A model generated the notes under the pieces. That model saw nothing but the letters and a program-made list of their open reading frames with translations. It made no database searches and had not been told where the DNA came from. From Acidobacteriaceae bacterium (GTDB lineage Bacteria > Acidobacteriota > Terriglobia > Terriglobales > Acidobacteriaceae), in NCBI GenBank assembly GCA_031296325.1, contig JARLFY010000084.1:1-34217 (forward strand): a stretch of DNA of 34,217 bases, in the 5' to 3' direction. The stretch's first letter is position 1; every line of letters starts with the position of its first letter. This document shows positions 1 through 8,387 of the stretch, piece by piece. The translations under genes and the position numbers were made by a program.

Positions 1-212
1 AACTTCAATCCATTTGCGTCTATGGTAAGCGAGCCTTTTTCGTTTAGTTTTGCGTTGGGAAGGCCATAGACGTGTTGAACATTCGGTGAATTCCATGCGA
101 CGGCTTGCGCTGGCGCGATTACAGAAGGAACGGTTGACTGTGCAGCAATACCAGGCTCGTTCAGAAGGATGTGCGTCGAAAGCAACAGCAAAGCTTTTAT
201 GATTCGGTTCAC
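1..212 (-). CDS. Secreted protein of unknown function, N-terminal fragment
   Basis: This minus-strand reading frame enters from the left edge, so only about 70 N-terminal residues are visible. It starts with GTG at 212, preceded by a GAGG-type ribosome binding site about 9 bases upstream. The first 25 or so residues form a signal peptide: MNRIIKALLLLSTHILL, then a short polar region ending near IAAQS. The mature part contains QHVYGLPNAKLNEKGSLTI, a pattern I recall from acidobacterial secreted hypotheticals (VYG(L/V)P...K.N.KG.L), but no function is known to me. The rest of the gene lies outside the window. The start choice is reasonable because no ATG is available nearby in frame. Confidence 0.55.
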   Translation of the reverse strand, partial: MNRIIKALLLLSTHILLNEPGIAAQSTVPSVIAPAQAVAWNSPNVQHVYGLPNAKLNEKGSLTIDANGLK

Positions 213-577
213 AGGCGGCGACCTCGTATATATAAAATACGTACTAGTAGGTATTGAATACCATGATCGAAGATTTGTAAATGCGAGAGAAAGCTAAGAA
301 GCTACTCCAACGCTCTGCTTCGGCTATCAACGCATCGCGTTCCTCGAACCGTAAACGTTAGTCGAGTTGAGGTCGTAATTCAGGAATTGGTGAGAGCAAG
401 GGACTTGGCATCGATGTCTGTGCCTGTATGCAATGATCGATGCAAATAAAGGATGGAGATTCTTCGCTTTGAATGAGGATGAAAATTAATATTGCATGTT
501 GTGGGAGAGTTGCCCTAAATCGCCGGCGATCATTTTAATGAGTCATATGATCTCTGCCGCCGGATACACTCGTATGT
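213..577. other. Gene-free stretch between divergent genes
   Basis: This is 365 bases between the minus-strand secreted protein and the plus-strand CPBP protease. It is more AT-rich than its surroundings and should hold promoters for both genes. A run of TATATAAAATAC near 230-240 could serve as a -10 region for the minus-strand gene, but no convincing -35 partner was found. No ORF, RNA gene or copy of the repeat family was recognised. Confidence 0.5.
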
Positions 578-580
578 GTG

Positions 581-1663
581 ATGAATTCTCTTGATCCCGA
601 TTCGGCTGATCTGCCTGATTCGCATGGTCTGCCAGAGCAGGACTTGCCGAGTCCGCCTGCGACAGAGTCTGGCTTTACCCTCGCCGATCTCTTCTTTGGC
701 GACGATGGGCTGCGCGCTGGCTGGGGAATTCTGCTCTTTCTCGCTCTGCGCGATGTTCTGGCAGATGGCGTTACCCCGCTGCTCTCGAAGCTGGTTCCCC
801 ACACGATGGGCGGAATCTTTCATCCTCGCCGCTTGATGGCATACGAAGGACTTGCCTTGCTGACGGTCATCGTGGCGACCGGGTTGATGGCCCGGATCGA
901 GCGCCGTCCAGCCTCGGCCTACGGACTGGGCGGAAGGCATCGCCTGAGCAACTTCTGCGCGGGGCTTGGCTGGGGAGTTGCGCTGCTCTCGCTGCTGGTC
1001 TTCAGCCTGCGCGCCTGCGGTCTGCTGGTCTTTGATGAGCGTCTGCTGTTCGGAGCAAGCGCACTGCGCTACGCCGCGATCTGGGGCGGGGGATTCCTGT
1101 TGGTAGGACTCTTCGAGGAGACCTTCTTTCGCGGCTATTTACAGTTCACCCTGTCGCGCGGCATCGGAGGCATCTACAACTGGATTTGCGCAAACCTCTC
1201 GCCGGTGCCCGACTCCGATGCGACTGCCTCGCACATGGCAGGTTCAAGAGCGACTGGTCAGAATGCCTTCGGATTCTGGAGTGCGGCCCTGCTGCTCTCC
1301 TTCGGCTTTGGCTTTACCCATAGCTCGAACGTGGGCGAGTCCCCGATCGGACTCTTCTCTGCTGCGCTGATCGCGGTGGTCTTCTGTTTTAGTCTGTGGC
1401 GCAGCGGGTCGCTCTGGTGGGCGATTGGATTCCATACGGCGTGGGATTGGGCGCAGTCGTTTCTCTACGGCGTCTCCGACAGCGGCATCGGGATAGCGGG
1501 ACATCTATTCGCGACGCACCCCGTTGGCCGAGCGATCTTCTCCGGAGGACTGACCGGCCCCGAGGGAAGCCTCTTCATTCTGCCCATCATCGCTCTGACC
1601 GTGGTGGTCATTCATCTCACGCTGCCCCGCGAATCCAGCGTTGATTTGTCCACAGAGAGGTAG
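581..1663 (+). CDS. CPBP-family (Rce1/Abi-type) intramembrane metalloprotease
   Basis: A polytopic membrane protein of 360 residues. All three motifs of the CAAX protease/bacteriocin-processing (CPBP) family are visible: EETFFRGYL (E179, E180, R184), FGFTH (H247) and FHTAWDW (H285). In Rce1-type proteases these glutamates and histidines form the active site within the membrane. A hydrophilic tail of about 40 residues precedes the first membrane segment, and the hydrophobic profile gives about seven segments. A loop of about 30 polar residues (near 205-230) separates motif one from motif two. The substrate cannot be told from the sequence; bacterial members act in peptide maturation, immunity or unknown roles. 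The start is either GTG 578 or ATG 581; neither has a strong ribosome binding site. The TAG stop at 1661 falls at the edge of a repeat. Confidence 0.85.
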   Translation: MNSLDPDSADLPDSHGLPEQDLPSPPATESGFTLADLFFGDDGLRAGWGILLFLALRDVLADGVTPLLSKLVPHTMGGIFHPRRLMAYEGLALLTVIVATGLMARIERRPASAYGLGGRHRLSNFCAGLGWGVALLSLLVFSLRACGLLVFDERLLFGASALRYAAIWGGGFLLVGLFEETFFRGYLQFTLSRGIGGIYNWICANLSPVPDSDATASHMAGSRATGQNAFGFWSAALLLSFGFGFTHSSNVGESPIGLFSAALIAVVFCFSLWRSGSLWWAIGFHTAWDWAQSFLYGVSDSGIGIAGHLFATHPVGRAIFSGGLTGPEGSLFILPIIALTVVVIHLTLPRESSVDLSTER

Positions 1664-1774
1664 AGCATTTCACGGTTATGTAATACAAAATGATATTGTC
1701 ATTCTGAGCGTAGCGATGAATCCCCGCATTTTGCTCGTAGCGCGATAAATTACACCATCGCTGAAAATACTCTA
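1661..1774 (+). repeat. Family A interspersed repeat with an inverted tail piece
   Basis: From about 1695 the sequence carries a full family A unit: TTGTCATTCTGAGCG, then (T)AGCGATGAATCCCCGC, ATTTTGCTCG, and a tail ending TACACCATCGCTGAAAATAC. The same order recurs at 10344, 24932 and 32933. At 1661-1671 the bases TAGAGCATTTC are the reverse complement of the unit's tail end (GAAATGCTCTA), so a partial inverted copy abuts the gene and contains its stop codon. No terminator-like T-run is seen. Confidence 0.75.
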
Positions 1775-1827
1775 AGTCCATCAGAACACACAAACAGCCC
1801 ATCTCTGGATTAGACTTGCGATAAGCC

Positions 1828-4608
1828 ATGAGCAGCGATAACTCAAACTCGAACGAGGAAAAGTCTTCTCCCAATACCGCGCGGCCCGACCTTCACTACG
1901 GCGACTACACTCGTCAAGTCGACGCGTCGTCGCGCAGCAAAGCAGAGCCAGAGTCTGATCAGCCTTCCGCCGCTAGCGAGTCAAACAGCGCAGCGTCCAA
2001 GCCTCCTGTCGGCCACAAGCTGATCGCACTCAGCCTCGCTTTGCTGCTGGTCGCAGTGTTCGTTGTGGTCGGAATCTTTGCCGCGCGCAGCTACGTTCAA
2101 AAGGCGATGCGCGCGAATCTGCCGCAGTTGGACGGTTCGCTGGCGGCCTATGGACTGACCGCGCCGGTCACTGTTACCCGCGATGCGCAGGGAGTTCCGC
2201 ACATTCAGGCAAGCTCGATGGACGACCTCATCTTTGCGCAGGGCTACGTCACGGCGCAGGATCGCTTGTGGCAGATGGATCTGCTGCGTCGCCACGCGGC
2301 TGGCCAACTCGCGGCAATCTTTGGCCGGTCGATGCTGGAACATGATCGCCTACAGCGCACACTGCAACTGCGCGCCGCCGCCGACCGTGCCGTCGTCGCG
2401 CTGCCCGCCGACCAGCTTCACTGGCTGGAGGTCTACGCGCGAGGGGTGAACTCCTCCATCGCCCAACAGAACGCGCACCTGCCCATCGAGTTTCGCCTGC
2501 TCGGTTACAAACCCGCCGCGTGGACTGCGCGCGACTCTATTCTGGTCGAGATGGTTCTGTTTCAGGATCTGACCACCGGCTTCCCGCAGAAGCTGGGCCG
2601 CGAGGCTCTGGCCGCGCATCTTCCGCCTGAGTTGATCGCCGATTTGTACCCCACCGGCTCCTGGCGCGACCACGCTCCCGGTCAGCCGATTCCGGATCTC
2701 TCCGCGCCCCAGCCCGAGATTCCAGATCTTCCGCTTGAGGAGCCGCAATCGAGTCTGCGCCATCCTAAGAAGCCGGGTGCCACCTCCGCATCGGACCTTT
2801 TGGCGCTCCAGCGAACGCTCGCGCTCTTCCACTCTCCCTGCTCCGCCTGCGTCGCCGGATCGAACTCCTGGGCTGTCTCCGGTTTGCATACCGCCTCCGG
2901 CAAGCCGATTCTGTCCAACGACATGCATCTCTCGCTCATGGTTCCGGGACTGTGGTATGAGGCTGACCTGCAAACCACCAACTCCGCGCCAATGGCCAAC
3001 TTCCACGTCGCTGGAGTTACCTTGCCCGGAACGCCCTTCGTCATTGCGGGACACAACGACCACGTCGCCTGGGGATTCACCAACCTCGGAGCGGACGTGC
3101 AGGATCTCTACATCGAGCACACCCGCGGCACTTCCAGCGGAGCCGAGTTCCAGACCGCCAGCGGCACATGGAGTCCTGTTCGCTACCATACCGAGGTGAT
3201 TCAGGTGCGCGGCTCGTCCAACGTCGTACTCGACGTTCCGCTCACCCGCCACGGCGATGCCGACACGCCAATCCTCTCCAGCATCTTCCACGGCGAGCGG
3301 CGCTCAATCAGCCTGCGTTGGACGATCTACGACGCGGCCAACGTCACTGCGCCCTTCTTTGCCGTCAACTCCGCCAGCGACTGGCCCTCGATGCTGGCCG
3401 CGCTCGCCGGCTGGGGAGGGCCTGCGCAGACTCTCGTCTACGCCGACGATCAGGGTCACATTGGATTTCACGCTCTGGGCCGCATTCCCCTGCGCGGAGA
3501 TGCAACCAATCCCAGCGCGCTCTCGCCCGTCCCCACCGACGTCAGCGCGCCCGATGCGCTCAGCCACGAGTGGGCGGGCTACATTCCCTTCGACCAGCTT
3601 CCGCAGGCCTTCGACCCAGCCGACGGAATTCTGGTCACGGCCAACGCACGCGTCACTGCGGATGGCTACCGCTTTCCCATCACCCTCAACTGGATGGCTC
3701 CCTACCGCACCGAGCGCATCTACAAGGTTCTGGCGTCCAACCATCCACTCACTTCGGCAGACATGCTGACGCTACAGACTGATGTCTACTCCGAGCCGGA
3801 TCACATCTTCGCGCAGCGTTTGGCATACTCCATCGACCACACTACAGGCTCGCTGAAGGATGATAAGACGCTTCATCAGGCCGCCGACCTGTTGCGCAAG
3901 TGGAACGGTCGTGTGGACGCCAACGCCAGCGCTCCCGCCATCGTCAACGCGGCGCGCGCTGTCTTCTGGCCGATGCTGCTGATCCCCAAGCTCTCTCCGC
4001 AGGTTGCCGCGCAGCTTGTGCAAGGAGCCGACCTTTCAAAGTCCAAAGGAGTTCCCGCCGATGTTGCGAGCACCGCAAATCTCTGGCAACTCTACACCTG
4101 GGGAGAGCGAGACAGCGTTCTGGAGCAGCTTGTCACGCACGCGCCTGCCCGCTGGCTTCCCTCCGGCTACGCTACATGGGACGACTTTCTCGCCGCCGTC
4201 GTTGCGCGCAGCCTGCGCAACGCCCACGCTCCGCACGACCTTGCCACCTGGCAGATGGGTCGCGCCCTGCCGCTGGAGATCGACCACCCCATCTTCTCCC
4301 ACATTCCCCTCTTCGATCGATTCCTCGGCGTCGCCACCGGAACCGGTCTACAGCAGCAGAGTGGCGACATGACAACAATCAAGCAGGCCGGCAACGCCTT
4401 CGGCCCATCGGAACGCTTTACCGCCGACCTTGCCGACCTAGACCGCACCACGCTGAACATCGTCCTCGGCCAGTCCGGAGACCCGGTCAGCCCGCTATAT
4501 ATGGACCAGTTCCAAAGCTGGCTGCACGGCACTACCTACTCGCTGCCCTATACTCCAGCCGCGACCCAGCCCACCATCACCCACACCCTGACCCTCACGC
4601 CCAGATGA
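1828..4608 (+). CDS. Penicillin acylase family (Ntn-hydrolase) protein, membrane-anchored
   Basis: The 926-residue precursor has a polar N-terminus of about 62 residues and one membrane segment (about 64-86), followed by the penicillin amidase fold. The alpha-chain signature DLIFAQGYVTAQDRLWQMD is at 133-151. The autocatalytic cleavage site and nucleophile are seen as G344-S345 in GSNSWAVSG, where S345 would become the N-terminal serine of the beta chain. HNDHVAWGFTN (409-419) and a C-terminal block with SGDMTTIKQAG and GQSGDPVSPLYMDQF are typical of the family. The family hydrolyses amide bonds of beta-lactams or acyl-homoserine lactones; the substrate here is unknown. The single anchor would place the enzyme on the outer face of the inner membrane. 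The gene overlaps the next one by four bases (ATGA at 4605-4608), so the two are probably co-translated. Confidence 0.92.
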   Translation: MSSDNSNSNEEKSSPNTARPDLHYGDYTRQVDASSRSKAEPESDQPSAASESNSAASKPPVGHKLIALSLALLLVAVFVVVGIFAARSYVQKAMRANLPQLDGSLAAYGLTAPVTVTRDAQGVPHIQASSMDDLIFAQGYVTAQDRLWQMDLLRRHAAGQLAAIFGRSMLEHDRLQRTLQLRAAADRAVVALPADQLHWLEVYARGVNSSIAQQNAHLPIEFRLLGYKPAAWTARDSILVEMVLFQDLTTGFPQKLGREALAAHLPPELIADLYPTGSWRDHAPGQPIPDLSAPQPEIPDLPLEEPQSSLRHPKKPGATSASDLLALQRTLALFHSPCSACVAGSNSWAVSGLHTASGKPILSNDMHLSLMVPGLWYEADLQTTNSAPMANFHVAGVTLPGTPFVIAGHNDHVAWGFTNLGADVQDLYIEHTRGTSSGAEFQTASGTWSPVRYHTEVIQVRGSSNVVLDVPLTRHGDADTPILSSIFHGERRSISLRWTIYDAANVTAPFFAVNSASDWPSMLAALAGWGGPAQTLVYADDQGHIGFHALGRIPLRGDATNPSALSPVPTDVSAPDALSHEWAGYIPFDQLPQAFDPADGILVTANARVTADGYRFPITLNWMAPYRTERIYKVLASNHPLTSADMLTLQTDVYSEPDHIFAQRLAYSIDHTTGSLKDDKTLHQAADLLRKWNGRVDANASAPAIVNAARAVFWPMLLIPKLSPQVAAQLVQGADLSKSKGVPADVASTANLWQLYTWGERDSVLEQLVTHAPARWLPSGYATWDDFLAAVVARSLRNAHAPHDLATWQMGRALPLEIDHPIFSHIPLFDRFLGVATGTGLQQQSGDMTTIKQAGNAFGPSERFTADLADLDRTTLNIVLGQSGDPVSPLYMDQFQSWLHGTTYSLPYTPAATQPTITHTLTLTPR

Positions 4609-6668
4609 ATTCCGACCCAAACCATCCAGCAAAGATCTCGAACAGCAACCTCGCGGACGAGAAGATCTCGGGTGCCCCATCCATCGCGGCCTCATCGCCA
4701 TGGGTGGGATTGTCATGGCTGCTCATCCCTCTGCTCGCGCTGGTCGCCGTCCTACCGCTGATCTTTCATGGAGCCTCCTGCGGCCACGACTTCGACTTCC
4801 ACCTGCTCAGTTGGATGGAGGCGGCGCGCCAGTTCTCCCTCGGCAACCTGCACCCGCACTGGGCCTACACTCCGGCCTACAACGCGGGCGAGCCGCGCTT
4901 CGTCTTTTACCCGCCGCTCTCCTGGACGCTGGGCGCGCTGCTTGGCCTCATTCTCACCCACCTCCCCCACGTCAGCGAGGCCGCCGCCTGGAGCGCCACG
5001 CCGATTCTCTTCACCTGGATCGCCCTCACCCTCTCCGGCTTGACCTTCTATCGCTTGGCCCGCAGCTTTGCAGGTGCGAATGCAGCGCTTCTCGCCGCTG
5101 CGCTCTACCTTGCCAACCCATACATGCTGTTCACCGCCTACGAGCGCACGGCCTACGCCGAACTTCTCGCCGCTGCATGGATTCCGCTGCTTCTCCACGC
5201 CATTCTGCGCCGACGCGTAACCATCCCGCGCATCGCTCTGCCGGTCGCCCTGCTCTGGCTCACCAACGCTCCCGCCGCCGTCATGGGCACCTACACGCTC
5301 GCATTTCTAGCCGCTCTCCGTTTGGCCACAGAAGCCTTCCGAGCCAATCGAGACGCGCATACTGTTCAACGAACCCATGAAAATTGTCTTTCTGACACTG
5401 CACGAAGTGCAGGGGAAGAATCCCCGCATTCCGTCCACAGGGCAAAGCTCTCCATCATATTCTTGGCACTGAAAGTCGCAGCCGGAACCGCTCTTGGCTT
5501 TGCTCTCGCAGCCTTCTATCTCGTCCCCGCCGCCTACGAACGCCGCTTCGTGCAGATTGCGATGGCCACCATCTCCGGCATGCGCATCGACGCCAACTTC
5601 CTCTTCGAGCACACCGGAACCACCGCCGACGACCTGCTCCACGACACCGTTCTGCATACTGCCTCGTCGATCGCCGTCGCCCTCCTCATCACCACTGCAC
5701 TGGCCTTGATTGCCGTATATCTCCTGTGCACAAAGCAGGGCACTTCGGCTGAGAGTGGGGAACTGAGCGACCGATCCAACTTTCCAATTCTTCCTCTCGG
5801 CCTGCTCACCGCCGGGATCGCCTTTCTCCTTGTACCGATCAGCCTGCCTATCTGGAATCACCTGCCGCAGGCCACCTTTCTGCAATTTCCCTGGAGATTG
5901 TTGGCGATCCTCGCTCCGGTCTGCGCGCTCACTCTGGCGCGAGTCTTCACCAACCTGAGTGAGAAGGTAGCCGCCTCGTCTTTCACAACGCGCTGGTTAA
6001 AGAGAATTCGCCCTACCGCAACCGCCTTCGTCGCCGCTACGCTGGCCATAGTCCTGACCGCCGCTCTTGCTCGCCCCGCCGTCCACCGCTTTCGTCAGGT
6101 CTGCGACGACGAGGACACCGCTCCGGCTCGCCTCGCACTCTTCCACTCCGACCTCGGCGCCGATCCCACCGACGAGTACACCCCCGTCACCGCCGACAAC
6201 GACGCACTCAATCCCGAGGGTGCGGTCCACACCCCGGCTCCCGCCTACTGGATAGCTGACACGCCCAATGCGCCATCCCCAACCAGCAGCGCAAAGGCCC
6301 GAACGGACGCCGATGACGATGCAGATGTTTCCGATCATGCCCCGCAGAACGAGGTTGCAACGCAGTCCGCCCCCACAAATCTAGCTCCCACGCACCTCAC
6401 CCTGGCTACACCGCGCGCCGAGTTCCTGATTCTCAACCTGCGCAATTACCCTGCATGGAGCATCACCCGCAACGGCGTAGCGATTCCGCAGGACGAACAG
6501 CGCGAAAACCTGCGCGACGACGGCCTTATCGCCATTGCCCTGCCTGCTGGCCTGTCCACAGTAGACATTCGTTTTGCCTGCACCGCCGACCAGAGCCTTG
6601 GCGACATTCTCACCCTGATCGCCCTCGTCCTCTTGCTTCTAGCGCAACGCAGCGAGGAAATGCTTTAG
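4605..6668 (+). CDS. PTPS-related multi-spanning membrane protein (putative glycosyltransferase-like)
   Basis: The 687-residue protein starts at ATG 4605 inside the stop of the acylase gene (ATGA overlap). The same frame is open upstream only as a shadow. It has about ten or more hydrophobic segments, the first at 35-55, followed by a loop with GHDFDFHLLSWMEAARQF (60-77) and EPRFVFYPPLSW (96-107). These fit the 6-pyruvoyl-tetrahydropterin-synthase-related membrane family (PF10131 type), whose layout resembles PMT/YfhO-type glycosyltransferases. A Pro/Ala/Asp-rich linker (about 550-598) leads to a beta-rich extracytoplasmic segment (AWSITRNG) and a last membrane helix. Two pieces of the interspersed repeat family are read in frame, at residues about 22-36 and about 259-275, and the stop codon sits in a repeat tail. 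The function is inferred from fold only; no catalytic residue is certain. Confidence 0.75.
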   Translation: MNSDPNHPAKISNSNLADEKISGAPSIAASSPWVGLSWLLIPLLALVAVLPLIFHGASCGHDFDFHLLSWMEAARQFSLGNLHPHWAYTPAYNAGEPRFVFYPPLSWTLGALLGLILTHLPHVSEAAAWSATPILFTWIALTLSGLTFYRLARSFAGANAALLAAALYLANPYMLFTAYERTAYAELLAAAWIPLLLHAILRRRVTIPRIALPVALLWLTNAPAAVMGTYTLAFLAALRLATEAFRANRDAHTVQRTHENCLSDTARSAGEESPHSVHRAKLSIIFLALKVAAGTALGFALAAFYLVPAAYERRFVQIAMATISGMRIDANFLFEHTGTTADDLLHDTVLHTASSIAVALLITTALALIAVYLLCTKQGTSAESGELSDRSNFPILPLGLLTAGIAFLLVPISLPIWNHLPQATFLQFPWRLLAILAPVCALTLARVFTNLSEKVAASSFTTRWLKRIRPTATAFVAATLAIVLTAALARPAVHRFRQVCDDEDTAPARLALFHSDLGADPTDEYTPVTADNDALNPEGAVHTPAPAYWIADTPNAPSPTSSAKARTDADDDADVSDHAPQNEVATQSAPTNLAPTHLTLATPRAEFLILNLRNYPAWSITRNGVAIPQDEQRENLRDDGLIAIALPAGLSTVDIRFACTADQSLGDILTLIALVLLLLAQRSEEML
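4670..4710 (+). repeat. Family C hairpin repeat read in frame
   Basis: GGGTGCCCCATCCATCGC is followed by a short loop and CCATGGGTGGGAT. Its near-twin at 12019-12060 has the same left arm (CCACCCATCGC) and right arm (GCGATGGGTGG). Here it is translated as about GAPSIAASSPWVG in the N-terminal tail of the PTPS-related membrane protein. The copy is slightly degraded, with mismatches in both arms. Confidence 0.65.
5382..5431 (+). repeat. Family A head read in frame inside the membrane protein gene
   Basis: ATTGTCTTTCTGACACTGCA, then CGAAGTGCAGGGGAAGAATC and CCCGCATT, match the head of the unit at 10344-10390 almost base for base (ATTGTCATTTTGACACTGCA, CGAAGCGCAGGGGAAGAATC, CCCGTATT). Here the segment is translated as about NCLSDTARSAGEESPH, between two membrane segments. 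It adds a polar loop without breaking the frame. The tail module is missing. Confidence 0.75.
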
Positions 6669-6698
6669 GCATTTTGCTATTGCTTTAGAGCAACTTTG

Positions 6699-6780
6699 CT
6701 TGTCATTCCGCAGCGAAGCGAAGGAATCTGTTTTTTCACTCGCGCCATGGAAATCTATACCATTGGTGAAAATGCTTTAG
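6699..6780 (+). repeat. Family B interspersed repeat unit
   Basis: This is the first of three units that fill the 323-base gap between the convergent PTPS-related gene and rseP. The head TTGTCATTCCGCAGCGAAGC is followed by GAAGGAATCTG, and then a tail with CTCGCGCC and ATACCATTGGTGAAAATGCT like the family A tail. A separate tail scrap, GAAATGCTTTAGGCATTT at about 6656-6673, overlaps the end of the membrane protein gene. No gene was seen in the gap. Confidence 0.75.
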
Positions 6781-6857
6781 GCATTTCACTCAAGGGTGTA
6801 GATCGCGACACCGCGAGCGAAATGCGGGGATTCTTCGCTCCGCTCAGAATAACAATT
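6778..6857 (-). repeat. Family A interspersed repeat unit, inverted
   Basis: Read on the minus strand this begins TTGTTATTCTGAGCGGAGCG, continues AAGAATCCCCGCATTTCGC, and ends with the tail TACACCCTTGAGTGAAATGC. It abuts the tail of the family B unit at 6699-6780, so the two form a tail-to-tail inverted arrangement around TTTAGGCATTT. Confidence 0.75.
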
Positions 6858-6884
6858 CATTTGTGGTCAAGGGATTGCAATGTT

Positions 6885-6968
6885 TAAGGCGTTTCGGTAA
6901 TGGTGTAGACCGTCTTGGAGCGAGCAACAGTAGATTCCTTCACTTTGCTACGGAATGACAAGCAAATT
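6885..6968 (-). repeat. Family B interspersed repeat unit, inverted
   Basis: The minus strand reads AATTTGCTTGTCATTCCGTA, GCAAAGTGAAGGAATCTAC, then a tail with GCTCGCTCCAAG and CTACACCATTACCGAAACGC. It is the third unit in this gap and lies 23 bases before the rseP stop codon. It is more diverged than the other two. Confidence 0.7.
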
Positions 6969-6991
6969 GGGCTACAGCAATTCGGAAAATG

Positions 6992-8347
6992 CTATAGCTT
7001 GAAGTGGGCGAAGAGGCTGAGCTTGCTCAGATCGTTGAAGATGACCATTGCGGCGAAGAGCAGAATGCAGACGAAGGCGACCTGAAAGATTCTCTCCTTG
7101 ATCTGCATGGGCAGGTCGCGGCGAAAGATGCTCTCGAAGATCAGCAGGAAGATCATACCTCCGTCCAGAATCGGGAAGGGAAGCAGGTTAAACATTCCGA
7201 GGTTGATCGAGATCATTGCAACGGTGCCAACCAGCGGCGTCCATCCCGGAGCCTCGGCCGCATCATGCACTACCTGACCGATGCCGATGGGGCCGGAGAG
7301 ACTCTTGACCGGAACGCGGCGCTGGAACATGCCCACCAGCACATCGCGGATCAGCAGGGAGTTCTTCGCCGTAAACTGCCAGGACTTGGCGAGGGCCTTG
7401 TCTGCGGAGATCTTCTCCACCTTGACCGGAGGCGGAACCGGCTGGAAGCCGAGGCGGTAGGCCTTGGTTCCGTCGGCATCGCTGATCTCCGGGGTGACGT
7501 TCATATAGATCGGAAAGGATTTACGCAGTACGACGAGAACCGCCGGCTTGCCCTTCTGAGCCTGCATGTAAGCCAGCAGTGCGGGGACGGAGTGCAGTGT
7601 AAGTGCGTCGATGCTGACGATCTCGTCGCCGGGCTGGAGTCCAGCGCGCGCGGCAGGCGTGCCGGAGACGGTCTCCGCAACCTTGATCGGCGTGAGCTGC
7701 ATTCGGGGAATGAAGCCAAGCGTATCGGCTGTAAAATTATCTGGTGTGGAGGCCTTCGATGCGACGAAAAAGGTTGTGTCGACGCGCTGGCCATCGTGCG
7801 TGTAGGAGAAGGGCAGCGTCTGGTTCAGGTTCAGCGCGCAGTGGTTGATGACATCGTCCCAGGTTGGGTTCTCGATGTTGGCGAAGCGAACGATGGTGTC
7901 GCCGGAGTGGATCCCGGTCTTGGCGACAGGGCTGTCGGGCGAGATGTAGTCGGTGACCGCCGGGCCGGAGGTGTATTCATCCACCTCGTTATGCACCATG
8001 TAGACGCCCGCCATCAACACGAAGGCGAGAATGAAGTTTGCAAATGGGCCTGCCAGAGCGATCAACATGCGCTGCCAGCGTGGGTGATTGTTCAGTTCGC
8101 CGGGATCGTTCGAGACCTCTTCGCCGGGAATCTCGCCAGCCATCTTGACGTATCCGCCCAGTGGCAGGGCGTTGATCTGGTAGCTGGTCTCGCCGCGCTG
8201 GATTCCGACGACCTTCTTGCCGAAGCCGATGGCGAAGGTCTCCACGCGCACGCCACACCACTTGGCCACGACAAAGTGGCCAAACTCATGCACCAGAACC
8301 ATCAGGCCAAGGACTAGAAGCAGTTCAACGATTGCGGAGAGCGACAA
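6992..8347 (-). CDS. rseP: RIP metalloprotease RseP (site-2 protease family)
   Basis: A 451-residue membrane zinc protease. The first membrane segment carries HEFGH (H20, E21, H24), the zinc-binding HExxH motif. ALPLGGYVKMAGE (60-72) is the conserved loop after it, and LLPFPILDGG (388-397) holds the third ligand region, D395. Two PDZ-like stretches lie between (about 125-200 and 215-300), the second with AARAGLQPGDEIVSID. Family members cut anti-sigma factors within the membrane and clear signal-peptide remnants. It follows dxr by 40 bases on the same strand, a common bacterial neighbourhood, and nth-dxr-rseP probably form one transcript. The length is normal for the family. Confidence 0.95.
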   Translation of the reverse strand: MSLSAIVELLLVLGLMVLVHEFGHFVVAKWCGVRVETFAIGFGKKVVGIQRGETSYQINALPLGGYVKMAGEIPGEEVSNDPGELNNHPRWQRMLIALAGPFANFILAFVLMAGVYMVHNEVDEYTSGPAVTDYISPDSPVAKTGIHSGDTIVRFANIENPTWDDVINHCALNLNQTLPFSYTHDGQRVDTTFFVASKASTPDNFTADTLGFIPRMQLTPIKVAETVSGTPAARAGLQPGDEIVSIDALTLHSVPALLAYMQAQKGKPAVLVVLRKSFPIYMNVTPEISDADGTKAYRLGFQPVPPPVKVEKISADKALAKSWQFTAKNSLLIRDVLVGMFQRRVPVKSLSGPIGIGQVVHDAAEAPGWTPLVGTVAMISINLGMFNLLPFPILDGGMIFLLIFESIFRRDLPMQIKERIFQVAFVCILLFAAMVIFNDLSKLSLFAHFKL

Positions 8348-8387
8348 AGCGGTTTACCTCGAAGATTGAATCCATCACAACGAAAAA

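Noticed and set aside
2350-3291. 313-codon open frame opposite the acylase gene
   Set aside because: Gly/Arg/Val-rich shadow of a GC-rich coding strand with no motif.
3900-4604. Long upstream extension of the PTPS-related membrane protein frame
   Set aside because: It overlaps the end of the acylase gene in another frame and reads as Arg/Pro/Gln-rich shadow sequence; the ATGA start at 4605 begins the real protein.
7004-8317. 437-codon open frame on the plus strand opposite rseP
   Set aside because: It is an antisense shadow: charged, no recognisable domain, and fully covered by a certain gene.
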